Assembly: GCF_015291725.1 (NCBI RefSeq)
Contig: NZ_CP030038.1
Location: 4,205,001-4,269,000 of the forward strand
Length of the DNA stretch: 64,000 nt
Direction of reading: 5' to 3'
Source of the DNA: Bradyrhizobium sp. CCBAU 51765
GTDB taxonomy: Bacteria; Pseudomonadota; Alphaproteobacteria; Rhizobiales; Xanthobacteraceae
The notes beneath the pieces were generated by a model. The model searched no databases and had not been told where the DNA came from. It saw only the letters and a list, made by a program, of their open reading frames with translations. Each line of letters begins with the position of its first letter. Position 1 is the stretch's first letter. A program made the position numbers and the translations under genes. Shown one piece after another: positions 15,451-23,936 of the stretch.

Positions 15451-17241
15451 TCAGGGAGCGCTGAAAAAGCCGATCGAGGCGATCCGCGCGTCCGCAGGCA
15501 GGTAGCGCTCGAGGTTCTTGATCAACTGCCCTGAGGCGCGTCGCCGATTGAGCTGAATCAGGACGGTCTCGAGATCGACCATGCGCCGCTGCGAGGTTAC
15601 AGCAACGATCTGCTCGGCACCGAACGGCTCACCCACCCGGAGTGGCAGCCGCAAGTTCGACGATTTGGCCACCGCCGCATCCGTACCCACCGGGTACAAC
15701 ATCTGGATGGTACCGTCGCCGGATACATTGAACAGCAGCAATGCCCTTGAGGCCACGTCGGACAGTTCGACTTCGATGGTCTGACCAGCGCGCTGCTGTC
15801 GATCATCCGGCCAAATACGCATGATCTGCGGCGACCGGGTCGCCATTCGCTTGAGCTCGCGCATTGCTGCGGTGCGATCCACGACCGTCGGCAAATTGGC
15901 GACGTCCATCCCATAGGCGACGACATCGCCCCAGGCGATCACGTCATGAGAGACCGGGTCCCAGATCAGGTCGGGATTGTCCGTCGGTTGAACGGCCTGC
16001 ACGGTGGCGTCCTTCGGCGTCACGCCGGCGAAATAGTTCATCTTGCCGTCGAGCGCCGCCAGACGGATCGGTGCCGTGAGACGGAGGGGCGCCGGTGCAG
16101 CGACGGTCGGGGCCGCAGCAGTCGGAGCGGCGACGGGCGCAACCGTATTGGGTGTAGCGGCCAGCGTCGGCAGCGCCGGAGCCTTGGTCGTCGCAGCCGG
16201 CGGGGCAGCCGCCTGTCCATCAGCAGCCTGACTGGAGGCCGTCCTCGCGGCCGGGCCCTGAATCAGCACCACGCCGCGCGTTAGCTCGAAGGCGACGGCG
16301 GTCTCCGGCGCCTGCGCCGGTGACGATATCGTGACGATGTTCTGGCGCTGGTCCGAGAGCTGATAGACCACCTGCCGGACATTGGCGAAGAGCTCCTTGA
16401 GCGTCACCTTGCCATCGCGATTGATGTCCGCGCCGCCCTCCACTGCCCGCGCCACCGCGTAGCTGAGAGCCCCGCGCAGCCCGTCGATCCCGGGAATCCG
16501 TACTTCGGGCGCCTTGGTGTAGCGATCGACAGCGGCGAGGAACGCCGTATGGTCGAGATCGAGCTCGGACTTCGGATCGTTGCTGTCCGATACCGGTTTC
16601 AATTCATCGACAAGCAACGTGTAGCGCGGCACCTGCCGGAAGCTCATCTCCGCAGCCCGCGGGTCGATATCCCGCACCATTCCGCCGCCATGGCAGGTAT
16701 CCGCAACGAAGATCACCTTCGCGCCGCGCAGCTCGAGTTGCCGGATGAAATGGTTGAACTCACTCCCCAGAATGCGCTCGACGGACCCCTTCGGCGTTGT
16801 TTCGAAGCCGGGCAGCAGGAACACGTTCTCCATCCCATCGGGCTCCGAGCCCTTGACGCGCTCAGGCTCCTGGGTGCCGTGGCCGGCGATCGACAGGAAC
16901 ACGAGGTCGTTATTCTTTGTGCGCGTCACCAAGGCACTGATTTCACGCAAGACGCTCGCCCTGTCCGCTTGGGCATTGGTCAACTCGACGACATCGCTAA
17001 CCCCCATCGTCTTCAGGCTGGATACGAGATCTCCAGCGTCAGCGACTGCGCCCTTCAGCTTTCGGACGTGCTGGTAATCGTCGATTCCGATCACGAGCGC
17101 GCGCACGGCCGCCCCATCGGGATTGCTGATCGCCAGTGCTTCCGCTGCCTGGGCGCGCTGCAGCGGCAGACCGATCACCGCAGCAAGCGCGATGGCGGCT
17201 GCGCAGTAGATCCTGTACTCAAATCCTCTGGACCTTCGCAT
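15451..17241 (-). CDS. Caspase-DUF4384 fusion protein, exported
   Basis: 596 residues from the ATG at 17239-17241, which has GAGGTGG 6 nt upstream; longer frames add an unlikely Arg-rich leader. A signal peptide (IYCAAAIALAAVIGLPLQRAQA) precedes a caspase p20 domain with His121 (SIAGHGTQEP) and Cys183 (VADTCHGGGM). An EF-hand-like DINRDGKVTLKEL loop follows. An Ala/Pro-rich linker (~330-400) leads to a C-terminal DUF4384-type domain (VELSDVASRALLLFNVSGDG, then EPFGAEQIVAVTSQRRM). It differs from the two paralogues at 7.5 and 10.6 kb and is closer to metacaspase-like C14 proteins. Confidence 0.87.
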   Translation of the reverse strand: MRRSRGFEYRIYCAAAIALAAVIGLPLQRAQAAEALAISNPDGAAVRALVIGIDDYQHVRKLKGAVADAGDLVSSLKTMGVSDVVELTNAQADRASVLREISALVTRTKNNDLVFLSIAGHGTQEPERVKGSEPDGMENVFLLPGFETTPKGSVERILGSEFNHFIRQLELRGAKVIFVADTCHGGGMVRDIDPRAAEMSFRQVPRYTLLVDELKPVSDSNDPKSELDLDHTAFLAAVDRYTKAPEVRIPGIDGLRGALSYAVARAVEGGADINRDGKVTLKELFANVRQVVYQLSDQRQNIVTISSPAQAPETAVAFELTRGVVLIQGPAARTASSQAADGQAAAPPAATTKAPALPTLAATPNTVAPVAAPTAAAPTVAAPAPLRLTAPIRLAALDGKMNYFAGVTPKDATVQAVQPTDNPDLIWDPVSHDVIAWGDVVAYGMDVANLPTVVDRTAAMRELKRMATRSPQIMRIWPDDRQQRAGQTIEVELSDVASRALLLFNVSGDGTIQMLYPVGTDAAVAKSSNLRLPLRVGEPFGAEQIVAVTSQRRMVDLETVLIQLNRRRASGQLIKNLERYLPADARIASIGFFSAP

Positions 17242-17381
17242 CGTGATCCACCTCGATGTCATGCAGGCCGGTTCCCGAACCACGCCGCTCGGACGTGGCG
17301 GCGACACCTCGTCCGAACGTCCCGGGTCCAGCGTGCGAACAGCATTCGCTATCCATCTGTAGCGCCAGTGACACACATGGT

Positions 17382-19115
17382 TCAGCGCCTCTTGGTCGCG
17401 GTTTTCGCAGCCGCCGATTTGCGGCCCGTCGGCGCATCGGAGTCCTGGTAGGCGTCAGCCGAAACCGTTGTCTGGTCATCGGCGAAGGCGCGGAAGCGAA
17501 CCGGAGTGTAGCCACGCGCAAGCAGGCTCGCCAACGGATAGATATTGCGGCAAACGCGTCCGTTGCAGCCGCCGGTCGAGGATTCCATCACCTCCGCCTT
17601 GCGATCCGGCGTGAACCGCAGGAACAACATCACATGGGAGCCGGGCTTGTTGAGTGCATCGCCGGGCTTCAACTCCCAGGGGTTCGTCACAGGCGCAGCG
17701 ATCGCGGGAATGGCGGCGGTCGTGTAGTGGACCGAGAGTCCCCACGTGGCGCTGACGAACGCGGAGCAGTCGACGCCCGCCACATCCGGCCGCGGCGCGT
17801 TGCGGGTGCAGACATTCCCGGCCAACATGCCGCTCTCGATGCGCTGCCGGAAGTTTGCGAGCGAGCCGTGACAGCCCCAGCAATAGGGCACGCCGCGCAC
17901 CTCCTGGTTTACCTTGCCCTGAAGGTACCATGGGCGGCGAATGCGGTTGAATCCGCTGCACTGGCTGTCCGGATCGTTGCCATAGTTCGCCTGCGTCAGC
18001 TTCCACTGCACGCCCTCGAACGCAAACGCGGTCTCGATCGCCTGCTGGCGATTTGACGGCCGCACCGCCGCTGTCGCATTGAACTTGCTATTGTTGTAGG
18101 GCTGCGCGGTTGCCGTCCGCGACGGCCGAGCGTCGATCACCGACGCGTTGCGCAGGGGGCGGAAGCCGACGCCAACCACATCGACACCGGTTGGCTTGGT
18201 TCGCAGGAAATAGACGTCGCCGTCACCCGAGATCGTGACGAACCGCCTCGTCAGCGGGGTGTTCTCGAGAGGCAACTCGTAGATTCCCTCGATCCGGCCG
18301 TTGGCGGCATAGCGCACGACGAAAGTGGATGCGTTCTTTCCCGATGGCGGAATGTCTTCGGCCAACACATAGAAGCGATCGCTATTGTCGATCTCGAGGA
18401 ATTCGACCGTACCGAGCTGGTCACGCACGCGCAGGCCGAGCGCGCCAATGGTCTCATTGGTAACCATGGTCTGGATCTCGATCCGCACGCTGGAATTGCC
18501 CTTGTCCGGGATTATATCGGCGATGACCGAGCCCTTGCTGCGGGACGCGACGTACTGCCGGTCGGGCTGCCGGCCCGTTTTGACGACGGCCGCGCGGGTG
18601 TTCTGGTCGAGCAGCTCGGTCGCGCTGCCGGGTGGCTGCGATCCCATCTGGGCGAAGGCGGAGATGGCGACCTGGTCGTCCGTGCCGCGGCTCGAGACTT
18701 CCTCAAGTTGGATTTCGTCGCCACCGAGCCCCCGCGTGGACTGGTCTGGCGCCGCCTTCAACGTGCGGACGCCGCCGTCCCAAACCATGATGTCGCCGTT
18801 GTGAACGACGAGATCGGTCGGCTGTACGTCCCTCGGCATCTTGAGGACGTCAGGATCGGAATTCGGTTGCTTGGGATCGAACTGGAGAATGCGACCGTTG
18901 ACCTGATCGAGCACGAACAGGTTGCCCTGCCCGTCGGCACTGAGCGCCTGGGGGCCTGCCAGTTCCACGTCCTCGCCGGCCGGGACGATGCCGACCATGG
19001 AGGCAGCCGAGCCGCCCGAAAAGCTCCGCACGACGGTGTCCTCGGCGTGCGTCCCGGTGGCGAAAATGCTCGCACCGGCGATGAAGACCCAGATCCAACT
19101 CGTTGGACGAAACAT
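17382..19115 (-). CDS. Exported propeller-like protein with C-terminal NlpC/P60-like cysteine hydrolase domain
   Basis: 577 residues with a signal peptide (WIWVFIAGASIFATGTHA). Residues ~55-330 contain NHL-like beta-propeller strands (LSADGQGNLFVLDQVNGRIL; DNSDRFYVLAED; SGDGDVYFL). Residues ~385-540 look like an amidase or peptidase of the NlpC/P60 kind: Cys450 in GVDCSAFVSATWGL, followed by LKPGDALNKPGSHVMLFL with His494. Several other cysteines (CSGFN, YCWGCHG, CTRNA, GCNGRVC) could be disulphide-bonded. The likely site is the periplasm or surface, with a cell-wall peptide substrate, but catalysis is inferred from two motifs. It lies 140 bp upstream of the caspase-DUF4384 gene in the same direction. 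Confidence 0.7.
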   Translation of the reverse strand: MFRPTSWIWVFIAGASIFATGTHAEDTVVRSFSGGSAASMVGIVPAGEDVELAGPQALSADGQGNLFVLDQVNGRILQFDPKQPNSDPDVLKMPRDVQPTDLVVHNGDIMVWDGGVRTLKAAPDQSTRGLGGDEIQLEEVSSRGTDDQVAISAFAQMGSQPPGSATELLDQNTRAAVVKTGRQPDRQYVASRSKGSVIADIIPDKGNSSVRIEIQTMVTNETIGALGLRVRDQLGTVEFLEIDNSDRFYVLAEDIPPSGKNASTFVVRYAANGRIEGIYELPLENTPLTRRFVTISGDGDVYFLRTKPTGVDVVGVGFRPLRNASVIDARPSRTATAQPYNNSKFNATAAVRPSNRQQAIETAFAFEGVQWKLTQANYGNDPDSQCSGFNRIRRPWYLQGKVNQEVRGVPYCWGCHGSLANFRQRIESGMLAGNVCTRNAPRPDVAGVDCSAFVSATWGLSVHYTTAAIPAIAAPVTNPWELKPGDALNKPGSHVMLFLRFTPDRKAEVMESSTGGCNGRVCRNIYPLASLLARGYTPVRFRAFADDQTTVSADAYQDSDAPTGRKSAAAKTATKRR

Positions 19116-19274
19116 GTTCGCCTCGATGTGCCCGAACCGTTTGTCGCGCCAGATCGACTAATCCGAGATGCCGTTGATGCGGCGCGTCAATTAGTGGTGA
19201 GCAATCTCAATCGCGTTCAATTCTATCACCGGACGGTGATAGTCCGAATGTCTTCAGCTTGCGGTGCAAAAACC

Positions 19275-19556
19275 ATGGCCAAGAATAGATTTGAGCAGGT
19301 CAACGAGATCCAGCCCGACGCCATTACGCTGGTCCTGAAACGCGACGTTGACGGCGCCACCGGATCGGTTGTGATGCCGGCTGCCAGCAGCGGCGGGCGG
19401 CTGTCCAATGACCAGGTCAGCGCCCCGCTGCCGGCTCAGGACGCCTTTCGTGGCGCGATCCGGCTGGCCAATGACGTGAAGCTCGCGATCGTGGTGTGCG
19501 ATCCGGACGGCGTCTGGAAGCCCGAATGGGGCGATCTTTACCAGGCCCTCGACTGA
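19275..19556 (+). CDS. Small conserved-looking protein, 93 residues
   Basis: The frame MAKNRFEQVNEIQPDAITLV... encodes a soluble alpha/beta protein with LANDVKLAIVVCDPDGVWK near the C-terminus. I do not recognise the family. It is divergent from the propeller gene and 24 bp ahead of the DUF4424 gene. An in-frame ATG 27 nt upstream (19248) is an alternative start. No strong Shine-Dalgarno precedes either. Confidence 0.55.
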   Translation: MAKNRFEQVNEIQPDAITLVLKRDVDGATGSVVMPAASSGGRLSNDQVSAPLPAQDAFRGAIRLANDVKLAIVVCDPDGVWKPEWGDLYQALD

Positions 19557-19580
19557 TTCATTGCCGGGCGGACCGGGCAC

Positions 19581-20636
19581 ATGTTGCGACGCCGTATGGA
19601 GACGAGCATGCTGAGCGGACCGCTGCCCCGCGCGTCGTTGCGGGTCCGAGCCTTGATGGTCGCGCTGTTGGTTGCGACCAACTGGCCGGCACGGGCCAAC
19701 GACTCGGCCGCCGAATTGTCGATCGGGGGGCTCCAGTTCGTTCGTACCCGCGATGTGGCCATGGAGAGCGAGGACCTGCGTATCGCACTCGACAGGATCA
19801 TCGTTCGCTATCAGTTTGCCAACGTCACCAACAAGCCGGTGACGCTGACTGTGGCCTTTCCGCTGCCCGACATCGACCTGTCGGAGGCCGATAACATCGC
19901 GCTGCCGTCGAACGACCCGGTGAACTTCGTCGACTTCGAGACCAGGATCGACGGCAGCCCAGCGCCGCTGACGATTGATCAGCGCGCCATGATTGGCGAC
20001 AAGGATGTCAGCGCACTGCTCCGCCAGCTCAAGCTGCCGCTGTTGCCCATCGGCAGCCGCGAGATCCGCGTGACCGACCTCCCGGCAGCAACCCGAACCC
20101 GACTTGTGGACGAGGGGCTATTGATGCCTGCCGGAATGAGCGACAACGGCCGTCAGCAATATGCTCCAGGTTGGGTCACCAGGACGTCTGCCGTGCGCCA
20201 GCAGGTGTTTCCGCCCTCGCGCACCGTTGTCGTCGAACACCAATATCGGCCGAGCGTCGGCTCCAGTGCTGACACCATACTGCGCCCGGGCCTGCGCCGC
20301 AGCAACGCACTCGGCCCGGAAGTCGCGCGTTACCGGAAGGATTATTGCGTCACGGACGGGTTCCTTGCCGAGCTCGACAAGCGCGCCGGCGACGGCACGG
20401 CCAACACCGCCAAGCTGCAGGAGCGGCGCATTTCATACGTGCTCAAGACCGGCTCAAATTGGGCCGGGCCGATCCGGGCGTTCAAGCTGACCATCGACCC
20501 GGGTGGCAGCGACCGCATGGTCAGCTTCTGCCAGGGCCGGCTCAAGGCGCCCCCGCCCGGAAACACGCTTGAATATACGGCAAGCGATTACAAGCCGGAT
20601 ACCGACCTGAAGATCCTGGTGATCGGAAAATTCTGA
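19581..20636 (+). CDS. DUF4424 family exported protein
   Basis: 351 residues. After a signal peptide (ALMVALLVATNWPARA) the mature part begins NDSAAELSIGGLQFVRT and continues ALDRIIVRYQFANVT and LTVAFPLPDID, the pattern of the DUF4424 family. Four cysteine-bearing or aromatic segments lie toward the C-terminus (DYCVTDGF, VSFCQGRLK). Function unknown; family members are periplasmic and beta-rich. It ends 7 bp from the convergent ppkA stop. Confidence 0.78.
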   Translation: MLRRRMETSMLSGPLPRASLRVRALMVALLVATNWPARANDSAAELSIGGLQFVRTRDVAMESEDLRIALDRIIVRYQFANVTNKPVTLTVAFPLPDIDLSEADNIALPSNDPVNFVDFETRIDGSPAPLTIDQRAMIGDKDVSALLRQLKLPLLPIGSREIRVTDLPAATRTRLVDEGLLMPAGMSDNGRQQYAPGWVTRTSAVRQQVFPPSRTVVVEHQYRPSVGSSADTILRPGLRRSNALGPEVARYRKDYCVTDGFLAELDKRAGDGTANTAKLQERRISYVLKTGSNWAGPIRAFKLTIDPGGSDRMVSFCQGRLKAPPPGNTLEYTASDYKPDTDLKILVIGKF

Positions 20637-20643
20637 GCGCCGA

Positions 20644-22455
20644 TCAGTTCGTGAGCATCACGTAGCGCGCGGCCGCGGTGATCGTCACGTGGTTGCGCTG
20701 GGCGTCACTCAGCGCCTGCAGGAAGAACGTGTCGGCAGCGGTCGGCCGCGGCTGGCGCAACGAGTCCAGAACCTGCGGAGTCGCTACGGCCAAGATCAGC
20801 TGCGGACCGCTCGCGCGCGGGAGCGGGAGCGAAAACGACAGCGAGTCAATACCCGGCTTCAGAAGGTAAGACAGGCTCTGCACCTCACCGCGATCCGACA
20901 CCACGAGCAATTCCACCACACGATTGGCGAAGTTCTCGATGGTGCCGTTGAGGGTTTCGCCAGCCTTCAATTCCGTCGCTGACAGGGTGACCCGCGGCAC
21001 GCGCACCTGATCGCTTCCCACCTGGCTCAAGAACTTGACGGCCGGGCACTGGGCCTGGGTCACCTGCCTGACACCGACCGAAGCCTCAAATCCCTGGTCC
21101 CGCCGAAACGCCTTGTCGAACGTATCGAACGGGGCCGTCGAGGCGCCGAAGCCCTCGATCACGGCGGCGGTTTGACTGACCGCAACCGGCAAGATGAAGA
21201 AGCAATCGCCGCCGGAATATTGAGCTACATATTTGCGGATGCGCTCGGCTCGTCCCTGCCCCTCGGCTGGCGGAGTGGGCGTTACCGCCGGCGGTGGTGA
21301 CAGCTTCACCGGCTCCCGGCGTCCGGGCTGTGGTGCAGAGGGCTCGACTTTCGGCGGCGACATTGTCCCCGCGAGTTTCGGAGGCGGCGGCAAGCCCGCC
21401 ACGCCAGGCACCGACCAGACCAGCTTGTAGAAGGCATATCCGCCCCCGCCCAACATCAGCAGCACCGCCGCTGCGCTCGCATAGAGCCAGAGACTGCGCG
21501 GCCTCTTCTGCGCGGTTGAGGGCGCCCTGTCCTGCCAGGCCGGCGCCGCGCCTTCCGGCGGCGCCAGCGGATCGAAGCCGGACAGCGGCGCGGTGGATGT
21601 CTGGGGCGGACCTGTCGGCGTCCATTTGGCGACCTCCGCCATGGTCGCACGCAACGCCGGATCGGGCTGCAGCATCCGCTCCAGCAAAGGCCTTATGCGC
21701 ATGTCGACCGCACCGAGATCGGGCACACGCCGGCGCTTCTCCACCAGTTGAAACTGGCTTCCGCCCATGTCGAGCTTCTGTCCGGTCAGCGCATGGAACA
21801 GCACGAGGCCGAAGCTGTAGACGTCGGATTTCGCCGTGATCTCGTTGCCGTACAGGCCGACCTGTTCCGGAGACGCGTAGTTGTCCTTGCCGGCGAAGCC
21901 CGAACCGATGATGGTCTTGTCACCCATCTGGGTCGATCGGGCGATGCCGAAATCGATGATCTTGGCGCGTCTCACATCGTCGAGCGGCACGATGATGTTG
22001 TCCGGGGAAACGTCGCGATGGATGATGCCGTGCTCGTGGGCGGCCTCCAGTCCCGATGCGACGCGCCGCATCAACTTGACCAGCGCCTCGAAAGTCAACG
22101 GCCCTTCGTCGAGCATGTTCGAGAGCGAACGGCCGTTCACGAACTCCATCGCGAGATACGGTCGCTGCAGCACGGGCTCCACGGTGAACAGGAAGTAGCG
22201 AACGATCGCGTCGTGCGGGAGGTTGTGAAGCGCCGCTGCCTCCCGCCGGAACAGCGCGAGCGCGGCCTCGTTGTCGACCATGTCGGGCAACAGCATTTTT
22301 ACCGCAACCGGCGATCCGGTTTGAATCTCACGGCACTTGTAGACCTCACCCATGCCGCCCGCGCCGATCACCGCTTCGATCTCATAGATGCCGTTGAGGC
22401 GGGTGCCGGGCGGCACACCGCGGTAGCCCGACGGGAATGGATCGTTGACGGTCAT
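20644..22455 (-). CDS. ppkA: PpkA-type T6SS Ser/Thr protein kinase
   Basis: 603 residues. N-terminal Hanks kinase domain: Gly loop GAGGMG 31-36, Lys53 (VAVKML), catalytic HRD 146-148 and DFG 168-170. A Pro-rich juxtamembrane stretch leads to one transmembrane helix (LWLYASAAAVLLMLGGGG) and a ~230-residue C-terminal domain outside the cytoplasm, with a paired Cys (GDCFF...AQCPA) and a beta-sandwich like those of the DUF4384 proteins (LKAGETLNGTIENFANR). In T6SS post-translational control PpkA phosphorylates the FHA protein to trigger assembly. It is the last gene of the minus-strand operon, and its ATG overlaps the pppA stop (ATGA). Confidence 0.95.
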   Translation of the reverse strand: MTVNDPFPSGYRGVPPGTRLNGIYEIEAVIGAGGMGEVYKCREIQTGSPVAVKMLLPDMVDNEAALALFRREAAALHNLPHDAIVRYFLFTVEPVLQRPYLAMEFVNGRSLSNMLDEGPLTFEALVKLMRRVASGLEAAHEHGIIHRDVSPDNIIVPLDDVRRAKIIDFGIARSTQMGDKTIIGSGFAGKDNYASPEQVGLYGNEITAKSDVYSFGLVLFHALTGQKLDMGGSQFQLVEKRRRVPDLGAVDMRIRPLLERMLQPDPALRATMAEVAKWTPTGPPQTSTAPLSGFDPLAPPEGAAPAWQDRAPSTAQKRPRSLWLYASAAAVLLMLGGGGYAFYKLVWSVPGVAGLPPPPKLAGTMSPPKVEPSAPQPGRREPVKLSPPPAVTPTPPAEGQGRAERIRKYVAQYSGGDCFFILPVAVSQTAAVIEGFGASTAPFDTFDKAFRRDQGFEASVGVRQVTQAQCPAVKFLSQVGSDQVRVPRVTLSATELKAGETLNGTIENFANRVVELLVVSDRGEVQSLSYLLKPGIDSLSFSLPLPRASGPQLILAVATPQVLDSLRQPRPTAADTFFLQALSDAQRNHVTITAAARYVMLTN

Positions 22456-23228
22456 GGTTGCGGCTCCAGATCCAGCGGCGATCTTGTCGGTTCAGAGGAT
22501 CGCGGCACCAGCAGCCGCACAACCACAATCGTCACGTTGTCGAGCCCTCCCCGATCAAGAGCCAAAGCGAGCATGTCATCGCAAGCCGCCTGGGAGTGCC
22601 GCGTGATCGCGTGCTGCAGGATCTCGTCGTCCTGCACATGCTTGGTCAAGCCGTCGCTGCAGATCACGAAGATGTCTTCCGGCTCGGCCGGACCTGTCAC
22701 GACTTCGAACTCCGGATCATCGGCGACGCCAACGGCCCGCGTAATGGCATTGCTCGGCCAGTCCTTGACGTCTTCGCGCGACACCGCGCCGCCGGCAATC
22801 AGTTCCTCCAGCTCGCTGTGATCATGCGATACCTGATTGATGCAGCCCCGGTTGACCAGGTAGACCCGGCTGTCGCCCGCCCATATGCAGGCATAATAGC
22901 CGTCGCGGACGAGCAGGACCGCCGCCGTGGTGCCGACGGTGGCACCCTGCCGTTCCTTGCTGAGCGACAGGATCTGCCGGTTCGCGTGGAACAGCCGCTC
23001 CTCGCACTGCGCCAGCAGGTCGGCGGCCGAGTCCGGCAAGCCGATCATGTCAAGCGACTGCACGACGATGCGGCTGGCGAGATCGCCGGCCTCGTGACCA
23101 CCCATACCGTCGGCGACGGCCCACAGGCCGACATCGGTCCGGACCAGGCACGAATCTTCGTTTCGCGACCGCACCCGTCCGGCATGAGTGACGCTACCGA
23201 CATCGAACAAGGAAGGGACGTGCACCAT
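22452..23228 (-). CDS. pppA: PppA-type PP2C Ser/Thr phosphatase of T6SS
   Basis: 258 residues, one PPM/PP2C domain. Metal-binding and catalytic motifs are intact: RNED 22-25, ADGMGGHEAGD 39-49, GDSR 118-121, SDG 191-193 and GLDNVT 228-233. No membrane segment. PppA reverses PpkA phosphorylation of the FHA protein and resets T6SS firing. Overlaps ppkA by four bases and follows tagF by six, indicating tight coupling of phosphatase and kinase levels. Confidence 0.95.
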   Translation of the reverse strand: MVHVPSLFDVGSVTHAGRVRSRNEDSCLVRTDVGLWAVADGMGGHEAGDLASRIVVQSLDMIGLPDSAADLLAQCEERLFHANRQILSLSKERQGATVGTTAAVLLVRDGYYACIWAGDSRVYLVNRGCINQVSHDHSELEELIAGGAVSREDVKDWPSNAITRAVGVADDPEFEVVTGPAEPEDIFVICSDGLTKHVQDDEILQHAITRHSQAACDDMLALALDRGGLDNVTIVVVRLLVPRSSEPTRSPLDLEPQP

Positions 23229-23234
23229 CGCGCG

Positions 23235-23936
23235 TCACCCCGTCCCGGATGCTGCACGGCCGAGATCGCCGGTCAGCAGTGTGGAATAGTGAAATGGATC
23301 CGGCAATCCGCGGCAAGCGAGCGCCATTGATGGAAAGCCTTCGCCACCCGCGGTCCACCAGAAACTTGCCGCAGCATAGATCTGCGGATTGGCCGCGGAA
23401 AGCGCGGCAAAAGACTTGGTGAATGCGTCAGCCGCCGAAACCGCTCCGACGGTCGTTGCGCCTAGTGCGATCATTTCCGATTCGTCGGCGATCGGCGCCT
23501 GCGGTCGCGGCACCGCGAGACGATCCAGGGCACCCGATATCTGCTCAAAGGTTGAAGTTTGATCCAGGGTCGAAAGCAGAAACGCCTCCGCCTGCCCGTA
23601 CCATTCATCCTGAGGATCGACGCTCGGCGGCGGCAGTAAGGCGCCTTCGTCCGACACCGCATGCAGCGTCAATGGATAATACCGCCCCACCCCGTCGAGC
23701 GAAGGCATCATTGCCCCCGCCACCGTCGTGCCGCAGATGGCGGCGCCAAGCCAGAATCGCCAGACCGGTGCGGTCAGGAACGCCTGCTGCCAGCCCGGAC
23801 CAAGCTGATGACGACTGGCCGACAGCGCAGACTGCACCCATGGCTCCCAGGCTTCCAGGAAGCTGCGCGGGGTGGCGATCGCGATGAAATCACGCTTCGC
23901 GCCGATCTTGCCGAATAGCCCACAACGCATGGTCAT
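23235..23936 (-). CDS. tagF: TagF (ImpM-family T6SS repressor)
   Basis: 233 residues. It opens MTMRCGLFGKIGAKRDFIAIATP, the typical ImpM start, and has LGPGWQQAFLTAPVWRFWL and YYPLTLHA in the family core, plus SFWWTAGGEGFPS near the C-terminus. TagF proteins hold the T6SS inactive by acting on the FHA protein. It overlaps the tssM stop by four bases (ATGA). In some species TagF is fused to PppA; here the two are adjacent separate genes, which fits that functional link. Confidence 0.92.
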   Translation of the reverse strand: MTMRCGLFGKIGAKRDFIAIATPRSFLEAWEPWVQSALSASRHQLGPGWQQAFLTAPVWRFWLGAAICGTTVAGAMMPSLDGVGRYYPLTLHAVSDEGALLPPPSVDPQDEWYGQAEAFLLSTLDQTSTFEQISGALDRLAVPRPQAPIADESEMIALGATTVGAVSAADAFTKSFAALSAANPQIYAAASFWWTAGGEGFPSMALACRGLPDPFHYSTLLTGDLGRAASGTG

